Shown: positions 23,111 through 36,241 of the stretch, piece after piece
How positions within the stretch are numbered: position 1 is the first letter of the stretch
Layout: each line of letters opens with the position of its first letter
Source of the DNA: Dasyornis broadbenti
Lineage: Eukaryota; Chordata; Aves; Passeriformes; Dasyornithidae
NCBI GenBank assembly: GCA_013397935.1
Contig: VZRN01002991.1
Span: 420,306-484,305, forward strand
Reading direction: 5' to 3'
DNA length: 64,000 nt
Program-made: the position numbers and the translations under genes
Notes under the pieces: generated by a model
What the model was told of the DNA's origin: nothing
The model's database searches: none
Seen by the model: only the letters and a program-made list of their open reading frames with translations

Positions 23111-24060
23111 GCTTGCTTCAAAAGTAATGTATGAACAATAAAATATACAGCTGTGAATGCAATTTTGTAAAAATATATGAGCTTTTGGATGTCCAGAAAG
23201 GAGAAATTAATTGTCTACCTTGATTTTAAAAAAAATACATCAAAACCTAGTATCCTTTGTGAAGTATCTTCTAACATCTTAAACAGAAATTAAAAAAAAA
23301 AAGAAATCTGTATTTTTAAGGTGCTGTTGGAGAAAACCTCAAACTTTGCACAAATAGCTGTGTTTCTATAATTTGATAACATTTTAATTAATTTTACTTA
23401 TTTTTTTCCTCCTTGTTGAGACTTAAAACTTACTACTTTTTACTTAATTTTTTGTTGCTTGCCTCTCTTGTCCGACAGCACAGCTCCTCTGCCCAGATTT
23501 ATTGTTAATTTTGGAAGCACACTCTGCTCTCAGTGATTTTATTTGCAGCTGAGTGCCTCCCTTTTGACCAGGCATCCCCTCACTGCTGCTGCTGGGGCAG
23601 TTCCAGGCTTTGGAAATCACCTGGAATTCAGGATCACTTTTCCTGGAGGAGCAGCTACTCCCCACCAGCTTTTGCCCCTGACTCTCAGGAAATGCCCTTC
23701 TCTGCCAGACCCTGATCCTTCCTCTCCCAGAGCAGGATCTCCGTGGCAGAGAAGGCTCTCCTTCACCAGCTTCATGGTGAATTCATCCTCACAGAGGGCA
23801 CTTTTGACAAAATTCTCACTTATTTGTGTGTCACACTGTGATTTTTGGTCTTGCAAACACCCGGTTTGCTTGCATAAGCAGAGAAGGTTTGGGACTTAAA
23901 TAGGTAACAGCAGAATGAAAGATCCTTGAAGCAGCTGAAGTTTACGTGTATTAAAAAAATATCCATCAAGGCTCTCCATTTGTGGGCTGCAATTATTGTT
24001 ATTAATATTAGCAAAAAAAAAAAAAATGGAATTAAGCATTCAGAGCACATTTTAGAAAGT
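23111..24060. other. Non-coding stretch
   Basis: No gene supported. 23440-23900 is GC-balanced and filled with short overlapping ORFs in both directions (longest 118 codons, 23543-23899 plus), with no recognisable product. An A13 tract lies near 24014. Confidence 0.55.
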
Positions 24061-24660
24061 CAAATTAAAAACTAATCAATGCAAATTTACATGACAAAAA
24101 GATTCTTGGAAATGGATAAAGAGTGAACAGAAGAATCTTTACTTATGAGATAGTATATTATTACTTTGAGCATTTTTAAAAATCACATGTCAATTACAGT
24201 TTGGTGTGATTTCAGCTCTTGTTATAGGTATTTTCAAGCCAGTAGGTATTTTATCAGTTGGACAAAGCAACACATAAAAGTCATTTCAGCTTTCTTCATA
24301 AATATGCCAACTTTCTTTATGTACATTTGCTTTCTACAATAAATACATTGATAAAAAAATCAGTCTAGACTCAAATAAATGAAAATTATGCTTATTAAAT
24401 CTAATGTCTGGTGTCAAAAGTGAGGTGTCAATCTTACCTATCTTACTTCTAAGCCAGGCAAACAAAGCTGCTAATTATAATATTTAAGTTTAAATATAGA
24501 ATTATTGTTCAAATATGGGAAACAATGGTGTGGTTGTTCTTTCTACAGCTACATGATTAAGACTACTTATGTCTCATTTTATGCAAAATAAATGACACAT
24601 GATTGTGATTTAATTCATGCTAAGTAAATGTCTACAGGGATTTATGACAAAAAAAAAAAA
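24061..24660. promoter_or_regulatory. AT-rich candidate regulatory block
   Basis: Unique AT-rich sequence with an octamer ATGCAAAT at 24079-24086 and many AATAAAT/TTTATG words, ending in an A14 tract at 24649-24662. No ORF. Weak candidate on texture alone. Confidence 0.2.
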
Positions 24661-24919
24661 AATAAAGCAATAACAATCCATACCTTGTTACTTGTCAATA
24701 ACTGCATTCAGAACAGTGGGGAACAGGGAAAAATAAATAATTGCTTGGAAAAAAAACCAACCCCATGCTTACACGAAAGGAGTAGCATGCCATAACTTAC
24801 ATCACGTTAATCTGAGGCTGCTGGTCATAACCCAGTGAGTGTTATAAATTAATGGAGTTCTGTGCTATCCTGCTCCACTTTATTCCCCCTTTCCTAACGC
24901 CACCACTCCCAGATTGAAG

Positions 24920-25180
24920 GTGCCTCAATCCCCGTTGCCGGCGCCGAGATTAGCGCGCTCCATAAACACGGCGCTGCGTGCAGTGAAGTGTTTGCTGAGC
25001 AAAGATAAGGCACTGACATTTACAATTGCCTTCTTCAGAAATTACAAGATGGATGTGTTTCGGTGTGCACAGGTGAACAAGAGCAGGAAGAGCCCCCGGT
25101 CCTCCCCTCTTCCTGGCCAGGTGAGGCGTGGGTGGTGCAGGTTGGATTTGGGGACTGGTCTCCAACGCGACCACAACGCT
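24920..25180. promoter_or_regulatory. GC-rich, CpG-bearing islet
   Basis: Begins with a CpG cluster (GCCGGCGCCGAG, then AGCGCGCTCC) and a forkhead-like CCATAAACACGG near 24959, and keeps CpGs to about 25180. An ORF (24914-25234 plus) crosses it. An acceptor-like CCTTCTTCAG ends at about 25039, and a CAG/GTGAAC donor-like site is at about 25073, bracketing 34 bases. I regard the exon reading as unlikely and a short regulatory element as more likely. Confidence 0.3.
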
Positions 25181-25635
25181 CCAATATGGGCAGGGGTGTC
25201 CCAGCACCCTGCTGGGTTTGGCCTTACAAAGTAACATCAGGAAAGTCTTGATGTGTCAGGTTTAAGTCCTGATGCTCCTTGGTGGCAGAGGGGCAGATGC
25301 CACCAGCACTCCCTGGGCACCCACAGGACCAGCCCCAAAGCACCTGGCCTGGCACACCCCTCGGAAATGCAAACCTTGGATATTTTGGGGTGAGACTAAA
25401 AGCCATATAACTGCTTGGTTGGATTGCTCAGCATGTGTTGGTTGTGGGGGATGATGTGAGGCTGTTCCCAGCTTTAAAAGGAGAATTTGTTTGAAGGCCG
25501 ACTTGTGGGTTGTAGGTGCAGAAACTGTTCTGAATCTGTCTCAGGGTAAAGAAATCAAATTTGTTTGCAGGATTTACAGAGTTTGCGCTGGTCTGACAGA
25601 AAGTTGTCTCCTTAGCTCACAGGTCATGAGCAGAG
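25181..25635. other. Non-coding stretch
   Basis: GC-balanced sequence without a recognisable gene. Short ORFs on both strands (25224-25406 minus, 25272-25454 plus) are shadows of each other. Confidence 0.5.
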
Positions 25636-25708
25636 CCAGGAACTGGTCTTGATGATCCTTGTGGGTCCCTTCCAACTCAGCAAATTCTGTGATTCAGTGA
25701 TCCTGTGA
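25636..25708 (+). mobile_element. CR1 LINE terminal fragment (about 70 bp)
   Basis: Only the last part of a CR1 remains: 'cttgatgatccttgtgggtc' followed by CCTTCCAACTCA and repeated GTGATTC/GTGATCC tail words. The 'gatccttgtgggtcccttcc' wording marks a different CR1 subfamily from the other copies in this window. Confidence 0.88.
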
Positions 25709-26819
25709 ATGTGCACACGTGTGCTGTGGCCATTGTACCAACTTCCACAGCTCTGTACAAATTCCCTTGGCAATGTTGATGAGTTCTGTTCCTTTGCCAT
25801 ATTTCTCCACCGTTTGGCTTGACAGAAAAATATCAATCACAAAGAAAAGCATCTGGTTTTCCCAGGTAGCATCTTTATTACCCACCTTCTCTTCACTAGG
25901 CTTTGCTGGGACCCAGCAGTTCATTACGTGGAAGCCACGATCCTAAAGGGACCCACAGACCTTAAAAATTATCTATTCCTTCTTGCTTTTATGCTTTCTT
26001 CCATGCCATCTCATTTATTGTCCACTACCTTCAGGCCTGATGGTTTCCTCCTGTGCAAATCCAATATGCTTTGTTCTTTTCTCCTCCTTAATCCTTGCCA
26101 CATGCAAGACTTTGCCTTCTTTTCCTCATGTAAACTTCTCACTGAACAAATACTTGCGAAAACTCATAAAAATATTGGTGCTGCTTAAGCTCAGTGAATG
26201 AGTCCCTTCCTCGGTTGCCCTTGGACATCTCAACCTTTTTTACTAGGTTGTGCCTAAAAAGTAAAGCAGTCTAGTGGTTTTGGAAGAAAAACTAAGAGAA
26301 GAAAACTTCTTTTCCCCACCTTTTGTTGCATGTAGCTTGAAGCTCCAGCTCTGCACACAAATTGCCAGAATCCGTATTGTTTTATCCTAACCTTTGTAGG
26401 TAATCCTGAAAGCCTGCCTAATCAATCGAAGATCATACAATATTAGACTTAATACTGCAAAGTGCTGCTTTATAATTCACATAACAAGCTCCTAAATAAT
26501 TCAAGTAGCAAACACATCCTGCTCCTCAGTGATGGGAGGTTGTTTAGCTCAGCCGGGGAATGTCAACACATGCCGCATCTGCAGGATCTCCCACACTTCA
26601 GGAACCCTACAAAGTTAATTGCTGGTTTCTGGCAGCAGAGAGCACGCTGGGAGCCGGGGGATCTCTTTCAGCCTTTTGGGCATTTGAAAACATCACCCAT
26701 TTTGCCCTTACTTGTAGAACACCAGGCACAGCAGGAGAATGGAAACCACAAGGTGAGACAACAACCGGTGTTGGCACCACCTCTGCCTTGGGTTCACTTG
26801 TGAATTCGAATAAAGGCTG
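25709..26819. other. Non-coding stretch
   Basis: No gene supported. Several short ORFs on both strands (for example 25928-26188 and 26462-26803 plus) have no domain or signal that can be named. Confidence 0.55.
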
Positions 26820-27090
26820 CAATGCCAATTGTTTTGCCTGTTAGATTTATGTACAGCACCATACATGTTTATATAGATTGTAAAAGTCTAATGAGAACAA
26901 TCAAGCAATTACATCATTTTGCACTGCATATGGAATGCACATAAAAAGGTAATCACACCGTGGTGCCTCCCATCTTCGCAATGGAGGTACTTTGAAGGCT
27001 ATAAATAGACAAGAAGCCTCAGAGTAAATTAGCAACACTATAATTTCCATTAGACACCTGCCTCATAGTATGGATGTGCCCAGGTGCTCT
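26820..27090. promoter_or_regulatory. Candidate regulatory block with a perfect MEF2-type site
   Basis: Non-repetitive block containing CTATAAATAG at 26999-27008, an exact match to the MEF2 consensus CTA(A/T)4TAG; it also resembles a TATA box. Nearby are CATCATTTTGCA, AATCACACCGTGG (Runx-like) and a YY1-like CTCCCATCTT. No ORF crosses it. MEF2 sites act in muscle, heart and neuronal enhancers; use here is inferred. Confidence 0.35.
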
Positions 27091-27394
27091 TTGTACTTGT
27101 GTGTATGTATTTAAATCCAATGTTTTGATTCCTAAATACCCCAAACACTCTTTAGTTCATAATTTTCATTTTCTGGCTCTGTTTTTAGCTACATACTGAT
27201 TTCAAATAGTCCTAGGAGAAAAAAAGGAGGGTAAATAAGTCTCTAAAATAATTTGAGATTAAGTTCTATCCATGAATTCCTGGTCTGATCCAAACCTCCT
27301 TGAAGTAATTTAAGAGTTTTGAAGACACTTTTGTGGTCTTTGGCTCACATGTGTAGCTCTATTAATTCTGCATATTAAGGACCACCCAGTGTTC

Positions 27395-27432
27395 AGCTGG
27401 TGTCTCAGCTTCAGTGGAATAATTCTAGCTAA
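27395..27432 (+). repeat. Degenerate copy of short palindromic repeat
   Basis: Starts AGCTGGTGT and continues with GCTTCAGTGGAATAATTC. It resembles the 44.6-kb element (CTGGTGT ... GACTTCAGTGGAGC) with an internal deletion. This is the weakest of the three copies. Confidence 0.4.
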
Positions 27433-28571
27433 AGGTCTTATTCAGAGACAAATATATAGGGAAGTGAAATTACTCAGCTATACAAATCAGTAAATACTTC
27501 TGTTTCCATAAAACTGCATTTATAACAGGATGAACTCGTCAAAGAGATTTTAGACAAAAATAACAGTTACATTCAACAGTTCAAAATCATGCAACACTCA
27601 GTTACTTTTCAGAAATCAGCTACTGTAGAAAGCAAATATTTAAAATAGAGAAGTATCTCTTTTGATTGCTCTGGATACATCACAGACTCACAGTTCAATT
27701 TTTGCAGGAGTCCATGGAACGTTGCGTTTCATGGCTTATCTCTTCATTAGCCATTACAACAGTGGGCAGTGTTGCATCAATATTACAATCACATTTCCCA
27801 GGCATAGCTGATATTCTTTGGAGTCAGTACCACACATCTGAGGTGTGTGAAAAACACTAAATTGCATTTGATAGCTCCCAAATTGACTTGTTTAATTTAA
27901 TTGAAAAAAAAAACCAAAACCAAACCCCACAACAATTTAGGAGTAAGCCTGTTCTTCAAAACAGTGTGACTCCTCTTTGGTGTGCATGCGTGTACAAATA
28001 TATACATGAATGTATATGCATATATATTTATACATCTGGCTAAGTATGGGTTCTATACTGCTCTGAAGGATGCTAAATGTGGAAATTGTGAAAGGATGAC
28101 TGCATTTTGCAGTTCTCTTTTGAAGACAGGACATGTAGCACATTCTGCTACTTCTGATACTTCGGAAAACAAGAGTTTTACATCCCAGCACGAGACTGAG
28201 TGCACACTTCTTACCTCGCCATTTATGCAAAAATATATTATTTTTATAATGCCTGCAAGCCTGCTTGAAACCATGAGGCCTTTCTTATTGCTAGAATCAG
28301 GAATATAGAAGTGTTACTTCTGCATCATCAGGCATTGAATAAACACAAAGGTGCGGGCTTGCCGTCAGCTCTCTCCCAAATCCCTTGACACATCAGACTA
28401 ACATATATTTTACTGATTGAAACCTTTTCACACAGGCATTGTAGCTGAAAGGTACTAAAATAACGCTCTATTTGGAAATATCCCCTAAAAAAAAATCAAA
28501 ATTGATCAAGTACTTTCATGGCCTTGAGTGGGTACTTGAGAATTGAGCAGCAGATGTAACATTTCCACTGA

Positions 28572-28590
28572 AGTGCCTCTCTGAGGCACT
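28572..28590. repeat. Perfect 8-bp hairpin, 3-base loop
   Basis: AGTGCCTC (28572-28579) and GAGGCACT (28583-28590) are exact reverse complements around TCT. It is too short for a microRNA precursor and the flanks do not extend the pairing. Confidence 0.85.
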
Positions 28591-31500
28591 GGACATGAGT
28601 GAAATGGGTAAAATGTATTACAAACCCTCTTTACCATTGAGTCAGTAAGGGCTTTAAGACTTTAGTTCCCAGCCTTTTTCTGTTCAAAAGGTGGGTGGAA
28701 AGGTAAAATCTTGCATGTTTCCTTCTGTAGGTTCTTTGTCCACTGCAAATATACTGTAAAAAAAACCAAAAAACACATCAGTCTAGCAACATATATTCAC
28801 TGCAATCATGTTTGATGTGTCCTGAAGAATTTGACTGTGCATACTTTGCTGGAGGAAACGTGTGTGTTATTTATCAAACGGGCTTGTCCTCTTTCCAGGG
28901 CTGCCAAGGATAATGTTATGCAACGTTACAGAATGAGATGACAGATTACTGGGTTTCATGCCAGTAAATGATCTCTGATAATGCTGAGAACTAAATATAA
29001 AAATCAGGAACTGGACAGATGCAAGAAATTGTGCTTCTTTTGGACTGTTTCGCAGTTTGCTAGAGAATAGAGAGTTCTGAAACTTGGACTTTAGGAACCG
29101 TGGGCTGTGGAATCTAAAATATTAGGCACCCAGCAGAGGTTTTATACAGTAGTTTCCCCTAATCTCAGAAACATCTGTTCATTTTTAGAAGTAAATCTGT
29201 ATACAGTTTACGTTTCAAGGAGGGTCAGATTCCATTCTTCAATTTCCTTTTTGTGTGTGTGCCTGTGTATCATTTATTGTATTTGCAATCAGTATGGGTT
29301 TTATCCCTGCTTTCTTTTTCCTCCTGGTGTTGCCTATTCACTTGAAATAAAGCTGGCTCATTTTCCAAACAAGCAATGTGTAAATAAAAATGATTCCACA
29401 AGTGTCAGCATGTGATATTCCGTCTTTGTGGAAACTGGGAGCACCCCAAGCAATGTAAAAAATAAAATATCTTCTTGAGACATGGGAAGGGATTTTCCTT
29501 GTACTCGGAAGCTGCAGGACTTCCAGAGCACATGAGCCAATTGATTACCCATTCAGTCTACTCTGTTTCCTTTCATAGAACAAATAAGATTTATGACAAT
29601 TTAGAGATGAGATGAAGTTTTGAAGCTTCATTTGATTTTTTGGCTTCAAAGAAGGAAGGCCTCCAGAACAGAGGCACTGGGTTCTTACCACACAGAATTG
29701 ATTTTTCTGGAGGCAGCTCTTCTATTCACCAACCTGACTGGAGGCCGTTGTTGTAGGAATGCCTTCCCAGTAATTCAAGGGCTGGCAGTAAGCACAAGGG
29801 AATGTTCCCTCCTAAGTTTCTTTCCATTCTCTTAACTGCTGGTGTTGATGTCCGGGTTGCCCAAGGCATGGAGGATTTGTTTTGAAACAAATTTTCAAAG
29901 CAGTCAGTCTGGTTGTGTGATAGCCGTAGAAGGGTTGACAGCTTAAGCTGCAACAAACAATAGGAAATGCTGGACAATCGTGTATTCTTTTCGTAATCAG
30001 AATGCATTTCCCTCGTGGTAACACAGGAGCTCAGCACAGCACGGGGGAAAGAACAACCTGGTTACACAGGCTTTTGGGGTTTAGAGCACTTAGTGAATGA
30101 TGCTGTAGGTACCCAGACTCTGTGAGAAAGCATCCCAAGTATGTAAGGAGAGGAATAATAATAATAAAGAATCTCTGTGTATGAAATCACTTCAGTAGTT
30201 TTGGCTTTTAAAGTTTTTTCTTGATTGGTATGTTTGGATGAGTCCACTGCGTGGAAGCTAATGGCTTCATGTAGAATTAAGGCGTGTAATTTTGAAAGGG
30301 CAGAACCCTAAACTAGGCTACTGTGTGCCTCTGGTGTGGAGAGCTGACCTTTCCTGTTAAGCAAACAGAGTGTTGAATTATGGTTCTTGCTGGTGTTTGT
30401 GGTTTTATTCCTCTTTACAAATTATATCAACATTGGCTGGTGCTTCTGAATCCCTGTGGCTGGATCCAAGTGGATCACACCCTTTGGGGCCGGTGCAGAC
30501 GCAGCTGATTTTGATCATCACTGCTGTGTTTGGCTCTGTAAGCCAAGCCTGTGTCCATGCAAATATTCTGAAAGTGTGTCAGGGCTGGCTTGGCAGCTCC
30601 AAGTCCCTTGACCATAATGGAACCAAGCACAGCCTCTCCTGACTCAACCAGTGCATTCCAGCTGTGAATCCACACGCTCGTTGCAGCAGAGCATTGACAA
30701 ATCTGTGAGATGCTGTATCTGAGAGCAGGGAGATGTACAAGTAGGTATAACCTTCTAACTCCTGGCATTTCAAACCCCTCTGCCTTTCTTGTTCTTCCAG
30801 CAGCCTCCTTGTTGAACAATATCAGGCAAAGGAGAGCTTGTAAATCTTTGCCTGCAGGAACTTTAGAGATGTAGGAACAAATGCTAAGAATGCTCAGGCT
30901 TTTGGAAAAGGCCCGAGGTCTTTCAGGACTTCAACGTTTCTCCCCAAAAGGTTTTTGGAGACAAGACAAAAGTATTTGGCAGTATTGAATGAATCAGATA
31001 ATGCAAGGCAATCCAGAAAGATGAGTGTTGATTTACCTGTTTCTCCCCGAAGAGAAGGAGGGGACACGCACAGGAAATGTTTTTCTTGATCAAAGGCCAT
31101 GGTGAATGACTGCAGTAAAATGCGTCAACTTTCATGCTTCATTTAGCTACTGCAATGGCTAATGAGAAATGTAGAAGTTTGCTGGTTCTTTGACAGCTCT
31201 GGGAGCTTGGAAGCAGGTTCATGAGGAGCCGTTGCAATGCTAACCAGAAATTGTTAACTTATAATACCTTTATCTGCAGAGATTTCTTTTCCCCTGTAAT
31301 TTGGACTATTGCCTATTTTAGCACAGAAAACTGATTCCATCATGCAAGAAGATATTCCTAGAAGAGGTCTTCAGTGATAAATCTTTTATATCATGTTGGA
31401 AAAAGAAAAAACAGAGTTCTAATTGTATTCTATATGACTAAAATGAAGGTATTTTCTCTCTCGTCCCCACTCCTCTTGTATATTTCTACTGATAGATAGA

Positions 31501-32426
31501 CTCATTCTGGATACAGAGTAGATTCTCTGTTGACTGAGATCAGGGGCCTGAAAAGTAAAATGCCAGCTAGCTTCTGAATATGGAAAATTATCTCCCTTGT
31601 CTGGATTCAAAGTATTCATAATGGTTGAAATATTAAAAGAATCTTCTAAAGTAAAAGAGGAGTTTTTCTAATGCTGAAATTTTCCTTGGGCAAAAATAAT
31701 TTGGGGAGAAATTTCCACATGAAAGAATCCGACTGAAATATTTTTACTTATGACAATAAACTGCTTCAACTGTCAGTGAAAAATAGACCTCAACAATTTT
31801 CTAGATGCAAACTGGAAGACAATATAACTTTCTAAAAAATGTCTCTTAATTCCAAACTTCTGTATAACCCCTCATGTTCTGGTAGACTGGGTAAGGAGAG
31901 ATCTGGATTAAAACTGGTTTTACAAAAGCAAACCCAGATTAAGGAGGCTGATGAGTGCAATGTAAAACCACCTCAGTTTGCTCAAACTTTTATCTGTTTC
32001 CCTCTTCAACTCTAAACTTTCGTGGATGAGATAAAAAGGGAACTGAATCCAAACAAGCCGGTTTTGCAAAAGCTCCTCAGCTCTTCTCTAAAAATAAGAT
32101 TAGAGAAATCCTCTAGACTGCAGGAGATGACTTTATCTTGTTACATTGCAAACCTCATTCCCTTACTTTAAATCTTCTTCTCTCTTACTAAAGATAACTA
32201 ATAGGGATGCTGAGAACCATTGTATTCTGTTGACATCTTTAAATATAAAGCAAGCTATCAATATCTGGCTTTCAAGGGGTCTCTCTGCTACCGTCCTCAA
32301 GTACAAAAGTTTATAGCCATATCATCATGAGAAAGACATATTTCTACGCATGCTAATGGAATTTACTTTTGTGAATCTTATTGAGGAACCCGGGACACCA
32401 AGGACGTTATTGTGCTATGATTTGCG

Positions 32427-32469
32427 CTGGTGTAACACCCCCGACTTCAGCAGAATTACATGTGATTTC
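32427..32469 (+). repeat. Copy of short palindromic repeat
   Basis: CTGGTGTAACACCCCCGACT followed by TCAG, AATTACA and GTGATTT. It aligns with the 44.6-kb element in order: the CTGGTGT start, the CCGACTTCAG core, and TGATTT after the same spacing. This points to a shared interspersed ancestor. Confidence 0.6.
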
Positions 32470-33760
32470 CTCTCTGCTACCCTGCAGCAGACAGGGGTCC
32501 ACAGACAATGGGGCAGGCCATGGGCAGGAAACAAAATTCTGTGCCTTGTAAAGACAATTTACACTAATGAATTATGATAGCTAAAATCACATCCCATTAT
32601 GATAGAAAATCATGACGTGGTGACTTTTCTGGAGCTGTGTTCACTTCTCTGTGTGGTGAACTCACTGTGACAGGTTTAGACGTTTGTCTGGACAAGTCCT
32701 GCATATTGTTTATAAGAATTCTTGCTTTTAAAATAGTACTGATGGCAACAGTTTGCACAGAGCTATCAATACGCAGCATTCTTGGCAAAGATGCATCTGG
32801 CAGGGAGGGAGGAGGCGAATTCTTTTTTCATTTGCCACAGTGAGAAGTTAATGGAATGGCTCTAGATTTGTAAATACTTGCGATGAGATTCTGGCTCAGC
32901 ATCCTTTGCACAGCTCACTGAAAATGCTGACCAACACAATAACTTAATAAGCATCAACTGACTCATCTAAGTCTCTGAGTAGTTTCCCTGATGATGTTTT
33001 TCTGTGCTTTTATTTAGCATGGCGTGATGAGCCCATTTCACTATCTGGCACCCTCTGGGCCGAGTGCATCCCTGTTGTAACAAGATCTCTCATATTTAGA
33101 GAATTACTTTGGGATGAATGTGGTCTCTTGTGTTTGCACTAAGTATAATACAGACACTAAACTGTGGATTATTATTTCCTAGTGGGAGATCTGTGTCTTG
33201 TGATGAGATTAAGGAGGATGCAGCTGTGGACGGGACCAGTTTGGCTGAGTTGCTCCAAAAAAATTTAACTAGAGTAACTTTGGTTTGTGAAAAACTGGCT
33301 GTGTGCTATGTTCAGGAATAAGCTCCCACATAAAATCCCTGCAAAGCATGTGCAAAGCTCCTTTGTGGTAAAACAGAGCTGTTTTGACTAGCCATATATG
33401 TTTCCTGTGTAAATCCGCCACATCCTGGTCTATAGCTCGCTTGCATATCAAGTTTTCATGTGAGTCAGATTCCCAAGGCATCTTTGCAGAATAATAAAGT
33501 CATACATGACCATGTAAATGATACCCCTGAAAAAGCCCCTCAGCCGTCTTTTCAAAGTCATTTCCAAGCCCAGATTTACACATTCCGGTTTCCAAAGCTG
33601 CTCAGATAATTGCCAAAACAAGAGTGCTCCACTATGCTCATCTCTAATTAGTAAAATCTGACTTTTGTCTTCCTGTGACAGTAGCTTTGTGTGTCTCTGA
33701 CAAAACTGGAGATTTACAGGATACTGGTGATATTTCTTTTGAGATGGCATTTTGTTCATA

Positions 33761-34070
33761 GTTTCGATATAGCTAAATTAAAGGCAGTATTTCTGTTCAT
33801 TTAAATCATAATTTGTGCGTTCCTTTTATCATTACAATCCCTGAGAATGTGGAAGATACAAAATCAGTATAACACATTAGCAATAGATAATACAGTCTAA
33901 ATAAACATAATAAGCTTTCCTATATGTCTCTAGACCAAACCTTATCTAAAAATACCCTAATGAAGCTGAACCATCCAATTACTTGTTTCTTGGAGGAACC
34001 CCTTATTAATGACATTGCAGTGAGGGAAAAACATTAATTATTGGACACAGTGGGATCTTTTACATTCTGT
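33761..34070. promoter_or_regulatory. Candidate conserved non-coding block
   Basis: AT-rich, unique, motif-dense sequence (GCTAAATTAAAGG, CATTTAAATCATAATTTG, CATTAATTATTGG) without ORFs or repeat signatures. Called on texture only. Confidence 0.25.
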
Positions 34071-35720
34071 CTAGTCTGGACAGCACCAATTAATACAGCA
34101 ATAATTATCAGCTAGCATGGCAGGCTGGCTGAGCACAGCTCCTATCTGCTGATTGGGTGGGGAATGTGGGACAGCTCTCAGGCTGTGCAGATTTCTCAGA
34201 CTTAGACCTCTTTTATTTTTTTGTATTGCTATGTGAAAACTGAATCCTAGAGATATTAAAGCAGGTGGATTACTCCATTGAGGCACGGGCTGTTCTTATG
34301 AGAGGCAAAGCACAGGTGCCACCGTGTGAGAAATGCCATTCCCTCCTTCATCTCCCACCCACCTGCTGTCTGACTTTCTGCCACTCCAGGTTTAACATGA
34401 TCACTCCTTGATAAGGGGAGCGTGGTGGCTCAGGCTTTTAAAGTTGTCTGTTTGTTCGCTCCCTTGTCCTCTCCCCAGCTATCTCAAAATGACAGGTTAC
34501 AAATGCAGGAGCAAATGTTGACATGATTTATTGCCACCACCATTGCTGCAGTCTTGAAAGCAGAATGTCTATTCTCCATCAAATTCAACCTGAGGCAAAC
34601 ACAAAGTATGGGAAACTTCAGCTGGAAAGGTTAACGTCTGCAAAAGTTATAAGTGACTAGAGGGGGAACAATGGAAAGTGTTAGACAACCTGAATAACAG
34701 GCGTTACTACTCCACTGCCTATAATAATAATAATTCACCTTTTATCCATTGAAGATAAAAGGACACAATGTGGGAAAATTAAGCTGTATAGACATCTTGG
34801 GGATATCTCATCTGAGATCACACACCACTTCTTTCTTGTGGTTATCATGATTTTATCAGAGCCACTTTGAAGTCTATATAGCCTTATATCTCAGTTATCT
34901 ACATTTCATCCTGTATGTATTTATTGCAGATGGGCCTAAGCTGCTAAATTCAGATCCAAATCCAGATTCTGATTTTGAATTCCCTAAGGTCCGTAGCTAG
35001 CTTGAAGCTAGGGTTTTGGTTTGGAATCATCTCTATTTATGGGTAAGAAAAAGGGGTTTAATATATGCTCTCCCAGACTGCATAGCTCTATATATGTGCA
35101 CGCAGAGCCACTCCACCTCACTGTACATCTAGGAAAAACAGAGCGTGGCTATGTAATTAAAAGCTGCCTACACTGGTATTCATACCTTAAAGAAGGACGG
35201 ATTTATAAGTGAGCCTTCGCTTTGACATTTTGTGATTTCTGAGTGCTTTCCTTTGCAATCCTAACAAGCTTTTATCCATGTTTTAGCATCTGGAGCTCCA
35301 GCACAGACAATCACCCCTTGCATACAGGTAAAAACTACAGCCAATACAGGGTATTTTACATGTCTTTGTGCACCGGGGTCTGTTTTTCTGTGTTACCTGT
35401 AGTCTTGACTCCAGCAGCAAACAAACGATGACACAGATGTAAATAGGGTTATAGAAAACCCGGCTGCCACTTTATTTAAAGCTCAGGAGGAATTCCCAAG
35501 GGGAATGAGTGTCCCGTTCACAGGGAGGGGACACCAATCAGCTACACCAGGAACAAACTTCCCTTGTTCTGAGACAAAGAGTGTGTAGGATAAGCAAGCC
35601 CTCTGTGACTAAAGGGAACCAGTAATGCTTCTACCTTTTGCATAATACTGATGTGCTAATTAGGGCACTGATATCCTCAGAGGGCAAGCTCAAATCTGAT
35701 GATATGTACAAAACACACAC

Positions 35721-35770
<50 letters not shown>

Positions 35771-36241
35771 TTGTCGGATAATCAGATGGACAGTGGCAGC
35801 AGAAACCAAGAAAAACAAGTGCAGAAATAGTGTAAAAGTGCACATCCAAGAGATCAGGTGGCATTCTTTAGTCAGGAAGCTGGCTGGTTGAGTGGAGCCA
35901 CTCTGCTTAGTGGCTCTCTCACATGCTGTATAGGGACAATCCAGCTTTGCTCTATATTTTTATTCTTCTTTATCCAAACACTTGATGAAATGATAACATA
36001 TTAATCATAGTCTAACACAGAGACAGACTTTACAGGAGTGTGAGTGTATTATCTGACAGTCTTTCCCCGTTGTTTTGTGGTTTGAAGCATTTTGTACAAG
36101 CATCTCTTTCTCCCACTCTTCTCTATCACCTGGGCTTCCTAAACCTAATGAGGTGATAAAATGCTCTCCACAAGGGATAATCCATTTTCCCAGTATAACT
36201 TAATTCCTTAAAGCTTCACATCTGGAAGAGACTTCCAGAAA
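34071..36241. other. Non-coding stretch with one microsatellite
   Basis: No gene supported. It contains a short ATA tract at about 34722-34735 and the CT/CA compound microsatellite at 35713-35767. Remaining ORFs are under 80 codons. Confidence 0.6.
35713..35767. repeat. Compound (AC)n(TC)n(AC)n microsatellite
   Basis: An AC run (35713-35720), a TC/CT run of about 34 bases with one interruption at 35731, then an AC run to 35767. The purine/pyrimidine asymmetry of the TC core could adopt triplex structure. Probably length-polymorphic. Confidence 0.95.

Larger units (their letters stand above)
27091..33760. other. Long non-coding stretch
   Basis: No gene supported over 6.7 kb. It holds a TA/TG-rich patch at about 28000-28035, a short hairpin at 28572-28590, an AAT triplet tract at about 30149-30166, and two members of a short palindromic repeat family (27395-27432 and 32427-32469). 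ORFs up to 114 codons occur on both strands, often overlapping (for example 30370-30642 plus with 30475-30819 minus), and none is recognisable. Confidence 0.6.

Noticed and set aside
28572..28590. Possible microRNA hairpin
   Set aside because: Stem is only 8 bp with a 3-base loop and does not extend; precursors need roughly 25-30 paired bases.
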